64,000 nucleotides of DNA from Cryptomeria japonica (GCF_030272615.1 NC_081412.1:694780083-694844082), one strand, 5' to 3'; shown: positions 1 to 9,552, counted from the first letter of the stretch. Translations and numbers: made by a program. The notes: a model not told the origin generated them from the sequence alone.

Positions 1-242
1 GCATATAAAAATCTGAGAGCAAATATATCAAGCAAGATCAATGGAGATAGGAAGAATGGAGATCAAAACCCTATTGGACATGTGATGGTATAATCTTTGT
101 GATTTTGAGTTATTTTGCATTGTCTTAGGTTATCTTCATATGTTATGGTGGATCTTTGTTCATTGTTAGGCTAGGGTTTAGTGGTTGAATTCATTTAGCC
201 TTTCAATATTGTTATTATTGTTATCCATTTTCACCATAAACA
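1..242 (+). repeat. E1 5' LTR, 3'-terminal part
   Basis: Matches 10142-10383 at 239 of 242 positions and ends in ACA directly before the primer site. The motif TATAAAAATCTGAGAGCAA near its start is shared with the E3 LTRs (for example 39766-39784), suggesting a conserved R/U5 signal between otherwise different LTRs. Confidence 0.92.
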
Positions 243-245
243 TTT

Positions 246-263
246 TGGCACGCCCGGTGGGAC
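246..263 (+). promoter_or_regulatory. E1 primer-binding site
   Basis: TGGCACGCCCGGTGGGAC begins three bases after the LTR end, where minus-strand DNA synthesis is primed by a host tRNA. It resembles the E3 site (39928-39947), which also begins TGGCAC. I cannot assign the tRNA without a tRNA set. Confidence 0.75.
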
Positions 264-351
264 TCTTGTCCCTTTGCATTTAACAATTTTGTTGCAGATT
301 TCGCATTTTTGAAGTTGCAGATTGGACAATTTCGACGATATTTTAGGTTTT

Positions 352-612
352 TCCGCGTCTGCGAGTGTTTGGATCGCGTTTTTGTGTTTTAGAAGCGTCT
401 GCGATATCGGGAATCACGTCTGTGTTTCTATAAGTTTTTATTTTGCAGGTTTCCGAAAGGTGAATCTGTGATTCCTAACCGCGTCTGCGCTGCATCAGAT
501 CGCGTCTGCGTCATTTAACAGCGTCTGTGATCTCTGAGCGCGTCTGTGCATAACAGAACCGCGTCTGTGTCATACAGACGCGTCTGTGTCTAGTATAGAG
601 GCGTCTGTGCTT
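352..612 (+). repeat. GCGTCTGYG motif array, leader copy 1 (E1)
   Basis: About ten spaced copies of the nonamer GCGTCTGTG or GCGTCTGCG with flanking bases that vary (for example near 354, 393, 480, 502, 521, 538, 560, 579 and 600). Spacing is irregular, so this is not a simple tandem repeat. A second cluster lies just before gag at 1811-1965. No such motif appears in the E2 or E3 leaders. Confidence 0.85.
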
Positions 613-997
613 TCTGTTTTGCAATTTCAATTTTTCTGAGATTCGGGTTTTCGGATTTTGTACTTAGGGTTTCAGATCTGGTTTATTTTCGGCTAACCCT
701 TGCAGATCTAGCTAACCTGGTTTGTGCAGCTTGCTTTGGAGGAAAAAACGTTTTTGTTGAAGGCCCCTTTTCACAAAGTCTTTTGAATCTAAAATTTACC
801 TAACTTGTGTGCTTGCAGGAAGGGGTGATCATTTGAAACAACCCAAACTACTAACAATTTTGTTGTAGGGCCTTAGCTAGGGTTTTGTAGTTTTGTTGTG
901 TGCCTTGTTTTCATAGATTAGCAAACACTTCCTTTGGTGCACTAAAATTGAATCATTGTCTTTTGTGTCTTGAGCAATAGGCTCTTTTTGTTTGATC

Positions 998-1540
998 TTT
1001 AGAGGGTCTGTCTTCCCGTGTGGTCATTAGGACTACTAGTGAGAAGGGAACGACCCAAGTGGTAGCGAGGAAAACCCACCTCTTCCGAACCACTATAATC
1101 AAATGTATTCATGGTGAAAACTATGAATAACATGTGCTGATTAGTTCATACCGACACTATGTCTCCCCATAAACCCGTTTGATCAAATTTATTTGATCAT
1201 TTGTAGGGCGTAACCCCTACCGGCTGGGAGCCTTCTGTATTTACAGAGCTGAAAGTGCCGCATGTATGGCCACACGAGCGGATGCCCTTACTAGCACCTC
1301 TTTGTTTTAGATGCCCAAATCCTTCTAGTTGTTGAGGCAGGAGGTCGGACCTCTGGTAGCGGCCCACACACATACGGTTCTTAGTAGAGATACAAAGTTC
1401 ACCATGGGGAGTTTTCATGGGGACTGATGCTTGGCTGACCCGAGAAGTGAGTGCCGAGGGTGGAGCCAGTGAGGTCAAACATCTAAGTATCCGCTCTGAA
1501 TAGCGTAGCCTCGGGGGTAAAACCCTATGTGGGATCAACA
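998..1540 (+). other. Conserved Tat leader block (E1 copy)
   Basis: Non-coding block between the primer site and gag, also found in E2 (26783-27235) and E3 (40638-41005). Shared landmarks occur in the same order: an ACGACC(C/T)AAGTGG string, CCACTATAA a little later, a GATGAAAAT-type string, then a G-rich GGCTGGGAG or GGCTAGGAG stretch. The LTRs and flanking arrays of the three elements do not match, so the block is selectively retained. The short ORFs across it look spurious. A packaging, dimerisation or translation element is possible but unproven. Confidence 0.7.
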
Positions 1541-1810
1541 ACTATTGTCTTGGCCAGCCCTAAGATTTGTGCTTGTCTTATGCCAAACACTCAAACATTC
1601 AAGACTAAACAACAAAACATTGTGTCTTTTGTGTCTTCAAGTGTATGCAAAATGTTTTACATCAAACAACACACTTTTGGAGTCTAAACAGTTTGCAAAC
1701 ATTGGGTCATCAACATTGTGTCCTCTTGTCACGAAAAACAGTCAAAAAATCAGATTTGGTCACAACAAAACAACTTCACAGATAGGAAAAATTGCACTAA
1801 GGTTACATAA

Positions 1811-1965
1811 ACGCGTCTGTGTCTGTTCAAACCGCATCTGCGTCAGATAAGCGCCTCTGTGAAGTACAGAATAGCGTCTGTGTTTTTATCAGCGTCTGTG
1901 TCAAACAAAGAGGCGTCTGTGTCAGATAATCGCGTCTGTGAAGTATATAGAGGCGTCTGTGTTAG
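1811..1965 (+). repeat. GCGTCTGYG motif array, copy 2 (E1)
   Basis: About eight further copies of the nonamer, including the variants GCATCTGCG and GCCTCTGTG. The array sits between the conserved leader block and the gag start. Two clusters of the same private motif therefore flank the conserved block. Confidence 0.82.
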
Positions 1966-2454
1966 GATTTGAAAACTTTAACAGTCAAGCAAACAAAGAA
2001 AATCAGTTTCGGCATACTTGAGCTTCTTAGGTTGTCTCTTCAGGTTTCATCTAGCATTCAGCCTGTTCTAAGGTTTCACATAGTCCATCATTGCTTCACA
2101 TCTCATTTTACATTCACAATTGTCTAAACTTGAGTCAAAAGGTCACTTGCTTGTCCTCATCATACTTTGTCAACACACTACATACAACTACACTTTGCTA
2201 AGTGGTCCCTCATCAAGGTTTCTTACCTTTGGGTCTCATTTGGTCTTACTTAGAGTCAAGGTCAGCTTACCTCATCAAGAGAAACTATCCTCTCTTTGGA
2301 AGTCACACCTACTCTACTACTTACATACTTGGTCTTACACTTTGGACATTGCAAGTACACCTCAAGATTCATTTACACTTCATACAACTCTTGGTCTTCC
2401 ATACTCTTGTCACTTTTCATCTAGTCTCTCACATCTTGGTCTAACACCTAGTTC

Positions 2455-5400
2455 ATGGTTGAAACCCGCCTTCAAAAATCTAGGATAATAGCTAAAGAAG
2501 CTCAAGAATCCGTAAACATGAGTTCTTATGAGTATGACAATGATCTATTCTACAATCTTGAGCACACTACATTACCAGACATGAATGTTTATAGACACAA
2601 TCCAAATGTGGAAAGCGCAAACACTATAAACAACAATGCTACACACAATGACACAATGGACAACTCTTCAATACTATCAGCAGACATAGAAGAGTCCATA
2701 ATGAATCCTCAATTCAATAGATTGGTTGAAGAGATAATGAGGAGAGATCGACAATACTTTCTAAACATGATGGCACATAGTGGAGCTAAAATACCACATG
2801 ATTTTGACTTATCTCAACTTATAGAAAGTCAACCCTCACAACAAATTCAACCCAACATGGATCAAAGGAGACCAAATAGTGGAGGAAATAGAGGACCGAA
2901 TAATATGATGCCTGAGTCACCATCAGCTTTGCTTCAAAAGCCAGCAATCCCACATACACAAGCTCAAACATATGATACTTACACTCAAGGACCATCATGG
3001 AGGCCTTATGCTCAATCACATGCTCAAGGTATGAATCAATCAAAACAAGTGGATACTCAAGGACATCCTCAAAATTTTGACACAAGGAGACCTCATGTCA
3101 AAATTGGGGGCAACACAATGGAAAATGAAAGGCCTATTGAATATGGTTTATACACACAAAACAGATATGGGGTTCCCCAACAAGAAGTTATGCCAAGTGC
3201 TCCATACATGTCGCAACAATATAGACCTCCATATGGACATGTCTACGATCAGTATCATCCATATATGCAACAAGCTCCTCCTCAAATGGGTGTTTCAAAC
3301 ATGGGGTATGCTACAAGAAATCCATCTCCTCCCAAGAATAATTTGGAGCAACAAATTAGAGATCTACAAAAGAAAATGGAGGACATGAGTACATCGAAAC
3401 CTACATACACTATGAGAGATATATGTCCTTATCCCTTTGATAAGAGCATTCCAATGCCTCCATTTCCTCCACACTTTGTAACGCCAAAATTTGACAAATA
3501 TAGAGGGAAAGGAGACCCCAAGGCACACATAAGACAATTCTTCACAGCTTGCATTGAGGTAGCGGCAGAAGAAACATACTTGATGAGGTTATTCCCACAG
3601 AGCTTAGGCGATCAAGCTATGGAATGGTTTTCTCAATTACCTCCTGGTATTAAGTCATGGGGCGACTTAGCAGAGGCATTCATTCAGCATTTCTCCTACA
3701 ACATTGAAACAGATGTCTCAGTTACTACCTTGTGCAATACTAAACAAAAGGAAGGAGAATCTTTCGCAACATTTTTACAAAGATGGAGAAATTTAGCTAG
3801 CAGATGCTCTTGCGAAATCCCACAGAAACAAATGGTAGAAATGTTCACTCAAAACGTTAATAAGGCTATTGGCTATGATCTCAGAAAAGCTTGTTTGTCT
3901 ACATTCAAGGATGTCATTGAAAAGGGCCTAGCAACAGAAAAGGTCTTAATTGAACAAGGAGTTATCAAACTATTCAAAGAAAACAAAGAGGACTTCAAAG
4001 GAAAGGACAAACCAAAATTTTGGAATAAGAACAAGAACACAGTCAATGATGGTGTTGTTGATGCCAATACAGTGCGACCCAAATTTGTCTTTTCGGGATC
4101 AAGTTCTACAAACAATCAAGTGAATACTCAAACAACTTCTAGACCACGAAGAAAGTACACCCCATTGGGAGAACCACTTGAGTCAGTTTTCAAGAAGCTT
4201 GTGGCAAACAAGGTAATCATAGTTCCAGATTTTCCTCCATATGAACCAAAGGTTAAGCCAAATTGGTGGAATGATGATGAGTATTGTGAATTTCATAAGA
4301 GCAAGGGTCATAAGATAGGAAATTGTCATCGACTGAAGAACATCATACAGGATCTCATTGATAGAGGTGACATTGAGATTGAGGGACATTCATCTAATCA
4401 AGAACATGCGATGTTTAAGGAACCATTCCCAAAACATGACAAAGGAAAAGCTAAAGCCACAGAGGATCAAACCAACTATACCAGAGCACCTTACAACTAT
4501 GATTCAACTATCAATAATATCTCGATGGACAATTACGTCTCTACTATTATCATCAAGGACAAAGCATCTGAGAATTCTACTCAGAGACCCAAGATTGTCC
4601 TAAAGGGTGTTGGATCTTCTTCTGAACCTACCTCTGAATGTCACGTTACAACCCGTCGAGGTAAAATTACTTTGCAAGGTGCTCCAGCTAAAAACACCGC
4701 CTCTTCATCAACCAAACCTGAGTATGACCTTGTAGAACAGTTAGGGAAGACACCCACACTCATCTCCATCCTTGAACTATTACGCATATCCCCCGCACAT
4801 AAAGCTATTCTTGACAAAATCTTGAGAGAAACTGTTGTTCCTACTGATCTGAACGTGGACCAGTTTCAAGCCATGGTGGGATACCTTTCCATTCCACACT
4901 CCCTTACATTCACAGAAGCCAATGATGCCTCCATAAGTCAGCCACATAATGCACCATTACACATTGAAGCCTTCATACACAAACATCGAATAAAGCGAGT
5001 CCTGATAGATGGAGGAGCTGGTCTAAACATTTGTACATTGAACACCATTAAACAATTGGGATATTCTGATAAAGCTGTGAATTCTACAAACAAAATCACC
5101 ATCAAGGCATATGACGATGAAGAGCGTTCATCCAAGGGCATAGTCACCTTACCTCTCAGAGTTGGGCCAGTTACAAAGGATGTGGTTTGTCAAGTCCTAG
5201 ACATCGATCTCACATACAACATACTCTTGGGATGCCCATGGATTCATGAAATGAGCGCAGTCCCATCTACATATCATCGATGTATCAAGTTTCCACACAA
5301 TGGAGTTGAAGTGACCATCAAAGCGGATCCAAATCCATTCATATATTGCAACAATCTGCAACCTCAATCAGAAATAACAATCCCAATCAATCGCGAAGCT

Positions 5401-5559
5401 GTTCCTTCATCGACATATGTGGATCCTGAATCCTTGAAAGCTTCTACATCCAAACAAGCAGAGATCAAGGAAAAATTCAAGTTTAAAGACATGGGATGTG
5501 GTGAGTATATATTTCATGTTGATCAACTCCCACTATCTCCTAAGGTATTCAGTCAATAG
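2455..5559 (+). CDS. Gag-protease polyprotein of E1
   Basis: Open frame of 1034 codons. The start matches a typical plant Ty3 Gag opening (MVETRLQKSR). The N-terminal third is Gln/Asn/Pro-rich and probably disordered. The retrotransposon Gag core lies at about residues 327-480, with FDKYRGKGDPKAHIRQFF near its start and a QAMEWFSQLPPGIK motif. A compact zinc-knuckle-like motif (C-x2-H-x4-H-x4-C, CEFHKSKGHKIGNC) is near residue 611. The aspartic protease core is near residue 852 (VLIDGGAGLNI), followed by LLGCPWIHE, typical of Tat proteases. It would form the virus-like particle and cleave the polyprotein. The frame ends at a single TAG and continues open downstream. Tat lineage is supported by E3 and the layout. 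Confidence 0.93.
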   Translation: MVETRLQKSRIIAKEAQESVNMSSYEYDNDLFYNLEHTTLPDMNVYRHNPNVESANTINNNATHNDTMDNSSILSADIEESIMNPQFNRLVEEIMRRDRQYFLNMMAHSGAKIPHDFDLSQLIESQPSQQIQPNMDQRRPNSGGNRGPNNMMPESPSALLQKPAIPHTQAQTYDTYTQGPSWRPYAQSHAQGMNQSKQVDTQGHPQNFDTRRPHVKIGGNTMENERPIEYGLYTQNRYGVPQQEVMPSAPYMSQQYRPPYGHVYDQYHPYMQQAPPQMGVSNMGYATRNPSPPKNNLEQQIRDLQKKMEDMSTSKPTYTMRDICPYPFDKSIPMPPFPPHFVTPKFDKYRGKGDPKAHIRQFFTACIEVAAEETYLMRLFPQSLGDQAMEWFSQLPPGIKSWGDLAEAFIQHFSYNIETDVSVTTLCNTKQKEGESFATFLQRWRNLASRCSCEIPQKQMVEMFTQNVNKAIGYDLRKACLSTFKDVIEKGLATEKVLIEQGVIKLFKENKEDFKGKDKPKFWNKNKNTVNDGVVDANTVRPKFVFSGSSSTNNQVNTQTTSRPRRKYTPLGEPLESVFKKLVANKVIIVPDFPPYEPKVKPNWWNDDEYCEFHKSKGHKIGNCHRLKNIIQDLIDRGDIEIEGHSSNQEHAMFKEPFPKHDKGKAKATEDQTNYTRAPYNYDSTINNISMDNYVSTIIIKDKASENSTQRPKIVLKGVGSSSEPTSECHVTTRRGKITLQGAPAKNTASSSTKPEYDLVEQLGKTPTLISILELLRISPAHKAILDKILRETVVPTDLNVDQFQAMVGYLSIPHSLTFTEANDASISQPHNAPLHIEAFIHKHRIKRVLIDGGAGLNICTLNTIKQLGYSDKAVNSTNKITIKAYDDEERSSKGIVTLPLRVGPVTKDVVCQVLDIDLTYNILLGCPWIHEMSAVPSTYHRCIKFPHNGVEVTIKADPNPFIYCNNLQPQSEITIPINREAVPSSTYVDPESLKASTSKQAEIKEKFKFKDMGCGEYIFHVDQLPLSPKVFSQ

Positions 5560-6552
5560 GAGCAACCTACAAACAATTTGCAAGGAATTGGATGTGAACC
5601 ACCTAGTGTTGTGGCTACTAAGTCTGAATGCAAATCTCCTCTAGTGGTGCAAGCATCTCTTGATATCAATAGTCCTAAGAGTGGTTCCAACAAAGAATCT
5701 ATTGAGTGTATCACCAACCCTCTTGAGAACTCACATAGCCTTACCATATCTTCCACTCATTCCATTTCCACTCCACTTCCAGACTTGGATCAACAAGAAT
5801 TACAAAATCCCTTACTCATTGGGGATCACAAATCAAGCTTTGAAAAGAAAAATCTAAAAGTCAAAAATAAAGAAAAGTCCTTTAGTCCAAATCAAAATCA
5901 AAAGCTATTGGACTCTGCAAAAATCAAAGTCAAGGATAAAAATCCTATGAAGCAAAAAGAGAAAGAGTTGATCTCCCCTAATATCAAAATAACTGGGGGC
6001 AAAAGTTCTAAAATTTCAAGTCAAAAAGCATACTTGTTGATCCTAAGTTTCCATCATGCTATCCTACTTTCACTTCTTTTCGCAATCATAAGCCTTCATA
6101 ACTCATCCACTTGTTCCACACATCCATTCCCTTCTAGTGATACATCATGGACCTTTAATGGAGCTTCCTCGAAGGACTTTGCTATCAGTGATGCCCAAAC
6201 TTCTTCAGGTGACACGCATACGGGCCTGTGTAGTCCACACACTAGTAATTCTATCTCAATTCCTTTATCAAGGAAGACAGTCACTCAAGCTACACATCAT
6301 TCAGTCAAGGAACAATGCAGTTACAATCACAAAGTCAAGCCTCGCACATTTGAGGTAGGTGACTTAGTACTCAGAGAGAACCCCAAGAATCAGCAAGACA
6401 GAGATAAGAAGGGCAAGTTCGAACCAAACTGGCTTGGTCCTTACATCATCACAACGGTATATGGATCTGGGGCATATCAGCTCTCAACTACAGAAGGTGA
6501 ACCCTTGGAGGATCCTATCAACAGCATACACCTTCGCAGGTTCTACACATAG
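5560..6552 (+). CDS. In-frame downstream ORF ending in an integrase C-terminal domain (E1)
   Basis: This frame continues gag-protease directly after its TAG, so 2455-6552 is one 1365-codon frame broken once. It has no ATG near its start and would need readthrough, or the TAG is a mutation. Residues 1-230 are Ser/Lys-rich with no recognised domain. A hydrophobic stretch near nucleotides 6028-6096 (AYLLILSFHHAILLSLLF) could be a membrane segment. The last 75 residues, from KVKPRTFEVGDLVLRENP to HLRRFYT, match the E3 integrase C-terminus closely (GDLVLRENPKNQQ, KFEPNWLGPYI). RT, RNase H and the DDE core are missing, so this is an in-frame pol deletion derivative. Function unknown. Confidence 0.8.
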   Translation, partial: EQPTNNLQGIGCEPPSVVATKSECKSPLVVQASLDINSPKSGSNKESIECITNPLENSHSLTISSTHSISTPLPDLDQQELQNPLLIGDHKSSFEKKNLKVKNKEKSFSPNQNQKLLDSAKIKVKDKNPMKQKEKELISPNIKITGGKSSKISSQKAYLLILSFHHAILLSLLFAIISLHNSSTCSTHPFPSSDTSWTFNGASSKDFAISDAQTSSGDTHTGLCSPHTSNSISIPLSRKTVTQATHHSVKEQCSYNHKVKPRTFEVGDLVLRENPKNQQDRDKKGKFEPNWLGPYIITTVYGSGAYQLSTTEGEPLEDPINSIHLRRFYT

Positions 6553-6674
6553 TTCTCCGGAATATCTTAATTCAAAAAAATACAAAAAAATCAAAAACAT
6601 TGCAAATATACAAAAAAATTATAAAACAAAAAAAAAAAAAAAAAAAAAAAGTAAAGAGAAATAATTTCGTCCAA

Positions 6675-6740
6675 CGGTGAAAACCACTTCGGTGGCGCCC
6701 TGGGCAAGTACCATGGTGAAAAACTGGGTCACCAGCGCCA
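6675..6740 (+). other. Tandem GGTGAAAAC hairpins after pol (E1)
   Basis: Two copies of a GGTGAAAAC-led motif. The first contains CCACTTCGGTGG, a perfect four-pair stem closed by a UUCG tetraloop in RNA. The second, GGTGAAAAACTGGGTCACC, also folds on itself. E3 has two similar units at the same place after integrase (49758-49845). Confidence 0.55.
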
Positions 6741-7439
6741 TGCGTAGAGACATTGCTCCTCCCTCCTTCAGGATTCTCTTTCATCCTTTCACTTCACACA
6801 CACTCACAACCTATTCGTTCGTAATAAACTTACCCATTCCCATCATGGCTTGTTATTGATCTACCTAAGATTGGTTAGCCATTCATCATAAGCATTCCTT
6901 TTCATCCATTTCCATCCATAATAAATCAGATCCTATCTGTGGCTAAGGCAAAATGCTATGCCTAGTGGTGGGTGTGGAACTGAGAACATCACATGTTTCG
7001 AGGAGTACAGTTTCTTCCAGCTTCCTTCAAGTCTATCCGCGCACAATCCGCAATAAAGCAACATTTGCATCACAGATCCGCAATAAAGTTTCATCTGCTC
7101 CGCAATAAAGTATCAGTTTCATGGATTCAGTCAGTTTCAGATGAGACACAGCAGCAACAATGGGCTTCAACAAATCAAATATTTCAACAGACTCAGACAA
7201 CATATGGTTCAGTGCTATCTATCCTTTTTGTGAAAGTGAACATTGTGACCACAATCAAATGAGACTTATACAAGTGACAAGAGACACTAAACTTGAGGAC
7301 TACAATGGATGTTTGTGTCGAGTCTTGGTTTTCTTTTGATTTTATCTTTTGGTGACATGTCTTTTAGCTTTTCCAGGATGTCTTTGACTAGAGATTCTAT
7401 CTCCAGGATGTCTTTGACTAGAAAGGCGAGGATGGGGTA

Positions 7440-7670
7440 TCGTCACCTATTTGCATTTGCTGTCTGTGGATTGTCTCTTAGTAATGCTATGACTTGTCCA
7501 AGGATATGAGGACATTGTGAGTCTAGTGTGAACTGGGGCATTCCTTGTTTGTGACTGTCTTATCTCCATGCAAATAGGTACAATGACTTTCTGGGTCGAA
7601 CATATGCCTCGATTGTCATAACCTATTTTGCCATAATAAAGCTCAATGATGATAACGCACAAGAAGCTCT
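7440..7670 (+). other. Conserved block downstream of pol (E1 copy)
   Basis: Non-coding segment ending in AATAAAGCTCAATGATGATA, nearly identical to AATAAGGCTCAATGATGATA in E2 (about 31505-31525) and more distantly matched in E3 (about 50320-50575). Upstream, E1 and E2 share a GGGGCA string and a CATACCTCGA or CATATGCCTCGA phrase. It may hold polyadenylation or antisense termination signals, since it lies between the sense pol end and the antisense gene. Function is inference. Confidence 0.5.
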
Positions 7671-7769
7671 TTCACTTTCATATCTTCTATCTTTCATCCC
7701 CCTTTCTTGATTGACTTCCATCGTCCTTCTCGAGTCCGCGTAGCCTGCTATCACATGACTGAGTATAAT

Positions 7770-8130
7770 GACACACCAAAAACATTTGCATTTCATATAG
7801 TTACACCTACATCACCACATATAAGCATTTCATACATACATATAGATATCACAATTGCATCACATCCTGCATACAACACATGTTAGCACATCTCACATTT
7901 GCATTATGTAAATAATCATTTGCATTATCATATTCACTTGCATTACATACATTCACATTTGCATCATGCATCACCTATACAACATAAAAGAAAAAAAAAT
8001 ATTACATTGCATCATATACATATTTGCATCCATATCATAAGCATCACATAAGAACATCTCATCACATAGGTACACATGCATATAGCTGCCGCAAAGATGA
8101 ATCATCTCATATATATATATAAAGTGTCAT
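7770..8130 (+). repeat. CATTTGCAT-rich tract (E1)
   Basis: Low-complexity sequence built from CAT, CATTTGCAT and CATACAT words, with no coding frame. Similar tracts occupy the same position in E2 (31690-31930) and E3 (50640-51110), between the post-pol block and the antisense gene. Confidence 0.6.
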
Positions 8131-8326
8131 GATACAATGATGTCAAAATCATATGGCTACAATCACTTGCAGGTGTCTACATCATTATACAAAATGGTAC
8201 AAAACTGATACAGAGGAACTCACTGATCACTCCTGCCAACACTATTGGTAGTGCTAATCCTATCCATGTCATGGTATCCCATGCCACATGTCCCACCCTC
8301 ATCCCTAGTCCTGGATCCTAGAACAC

Positions 8327-9377
8327 TCATCTCAGTGCATCCCTATCTCCGTCTCGATCATAGGGTACTAACTCCCCATCGATCGGTATCCGTAGAATCC
8401 TATATACATCCTCCAAGGTGACTGTCATCTCACCCATTAGCAAATGCAAACTACAAGTCTCTGAGTGCCATCTCTCAGCCAGTGCAGTCAGCAATCCCAT
8501 GTTCACCCGAAACTCAAGCACATACAGAATGTATCTCAATCCCATAACCTCAATCGCAGCTCAGTTCTCGGCTGTCAACTCAGGTCACAACCTCTGAGTC
8601 GATGGGAATCTCTCCCGTGACTCCAGCATCGGCAAGTACTCCTACAGTCAAGCAAATCAAATCATGTCAGTCATAGTGGCATTCACTGTTTATCACAAAA
8701 TGCTACTCGCTATCTAAATGCACATAGCTATTTATCCTAGTGACACTCACTGTTCATCACAAAGTGTTGCTATCTATCCTAGTAGTACTCCCTGTTCATC
8801 ACAAAGTACTACGTGTGTGACACTCACTGTTCATCACAAAGTGTTACTCACATTTGCACTCCCTGTTCATCACAAAGTGCTACTCATATTTTAGTACTCC
8901 CTGTTCATCACAAAGTACTCTATCTTGGTACTCACTGTTCATCACAAAGTGCCTTGATCTATCCTAGTCTTCCTAGAGGACCTGCTTGAGTGTATCCCCT
9001 CAGCAGCTTATCCAATCGACAACATATGTTCATCACAGAACTGCCGACTTGACCTAGAAGATGCAAATTCATACTTTTCAAATGCAAACGTGCTTTCCTG
9101 ACATAAACACACATTTATTACATTACCTAGCATGCATTAATGACAAAATTAAATGCGTCAAAGTACAAGGAGGTTTGGTGGTACTTACCAGCTCTGCTGC
9201 CTCTGTTGGCCTCTGAAATCGGCGAACATGGTCGAATCTGTGTACGAAAGCCATCGCTGCTGACTGCTGCTGCTCTTTTTCTCGCTCTGCACTATGATCT
9301 TGTGAGGGTGTAGATGACAATGAGGATGTCTTTTGCCCGTGGTCTATCCTATAGCCTACCTTAGCCCTCGCCTTCAT
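8327..9377 (-). pseudogene. Antisense plant mobile domain (MAIN-like) gene of E1, two exons
   Basis: Reads opposite to gag from just inside the 3' LTR. Exon 1 (about 9377-9186) ends in a near-consensus donor, CAGAGCTG|GTAAGT. Exon 2 starts after TTGACTGTAG|GAG at about 8643, and both junctions are phase 0. Exon 2 encodes MGLLTALAERWHSET and GEMTVTLEDVYRILRIP, hallmarks of the plant mobile domain, a family found in MAIN/MAIL proteins and in transposons. Two in-frame stops precede the PMD motif in exon 2, and the frame ends soon after it, so this copy looks decayed and truncated. The intron holds a minisatellite. E2 and E3 carry homologous antisense genes with an intron at a similar place. Its role for the element is unknown. 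Confidence 0.75.
8675..8965 (-). repeat. CTGTTCATCACAAAGTG minisatellite inside the antisense intron (E1)
   Basis: Seven to eight spaced copies of CTCMCTGTTCATCACAAAGT with variable 15-40 base spacers, lying inside the predicted intron of the antisense gene. A weaker copy is near 9027. Not seen elsewhere in the window. Confidence 0.8.
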
Positions 9378-9552
9378 TTCCTGAGTCAGTCTTCATTATC
9401 CCGTGACTTTGTCACTTTATCTGACCATTCCATTCTAGCTTTTCTTTCTTATCGAGAGATTGTCTGCAATCTTTTCAGACATTTTCATCCAATCTCTCGA
9501 GGGGGCATATCATTCCCATTCTGGGGCAACTTTGTATCAGTTCATCTTATCT

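Noticed and set aside
1197-1541. Minus-strand ORF of 114 codons in the E1 leader
   Set aside because: It lies inside the conserved leader block, and the matching segments of E2 and E3 have no such frame.
8690-8960. CRISPR-like array
   Set aside because: Repeats are diverged, spacers are unequal and low-complexity, and this is plant nuclear DNA.
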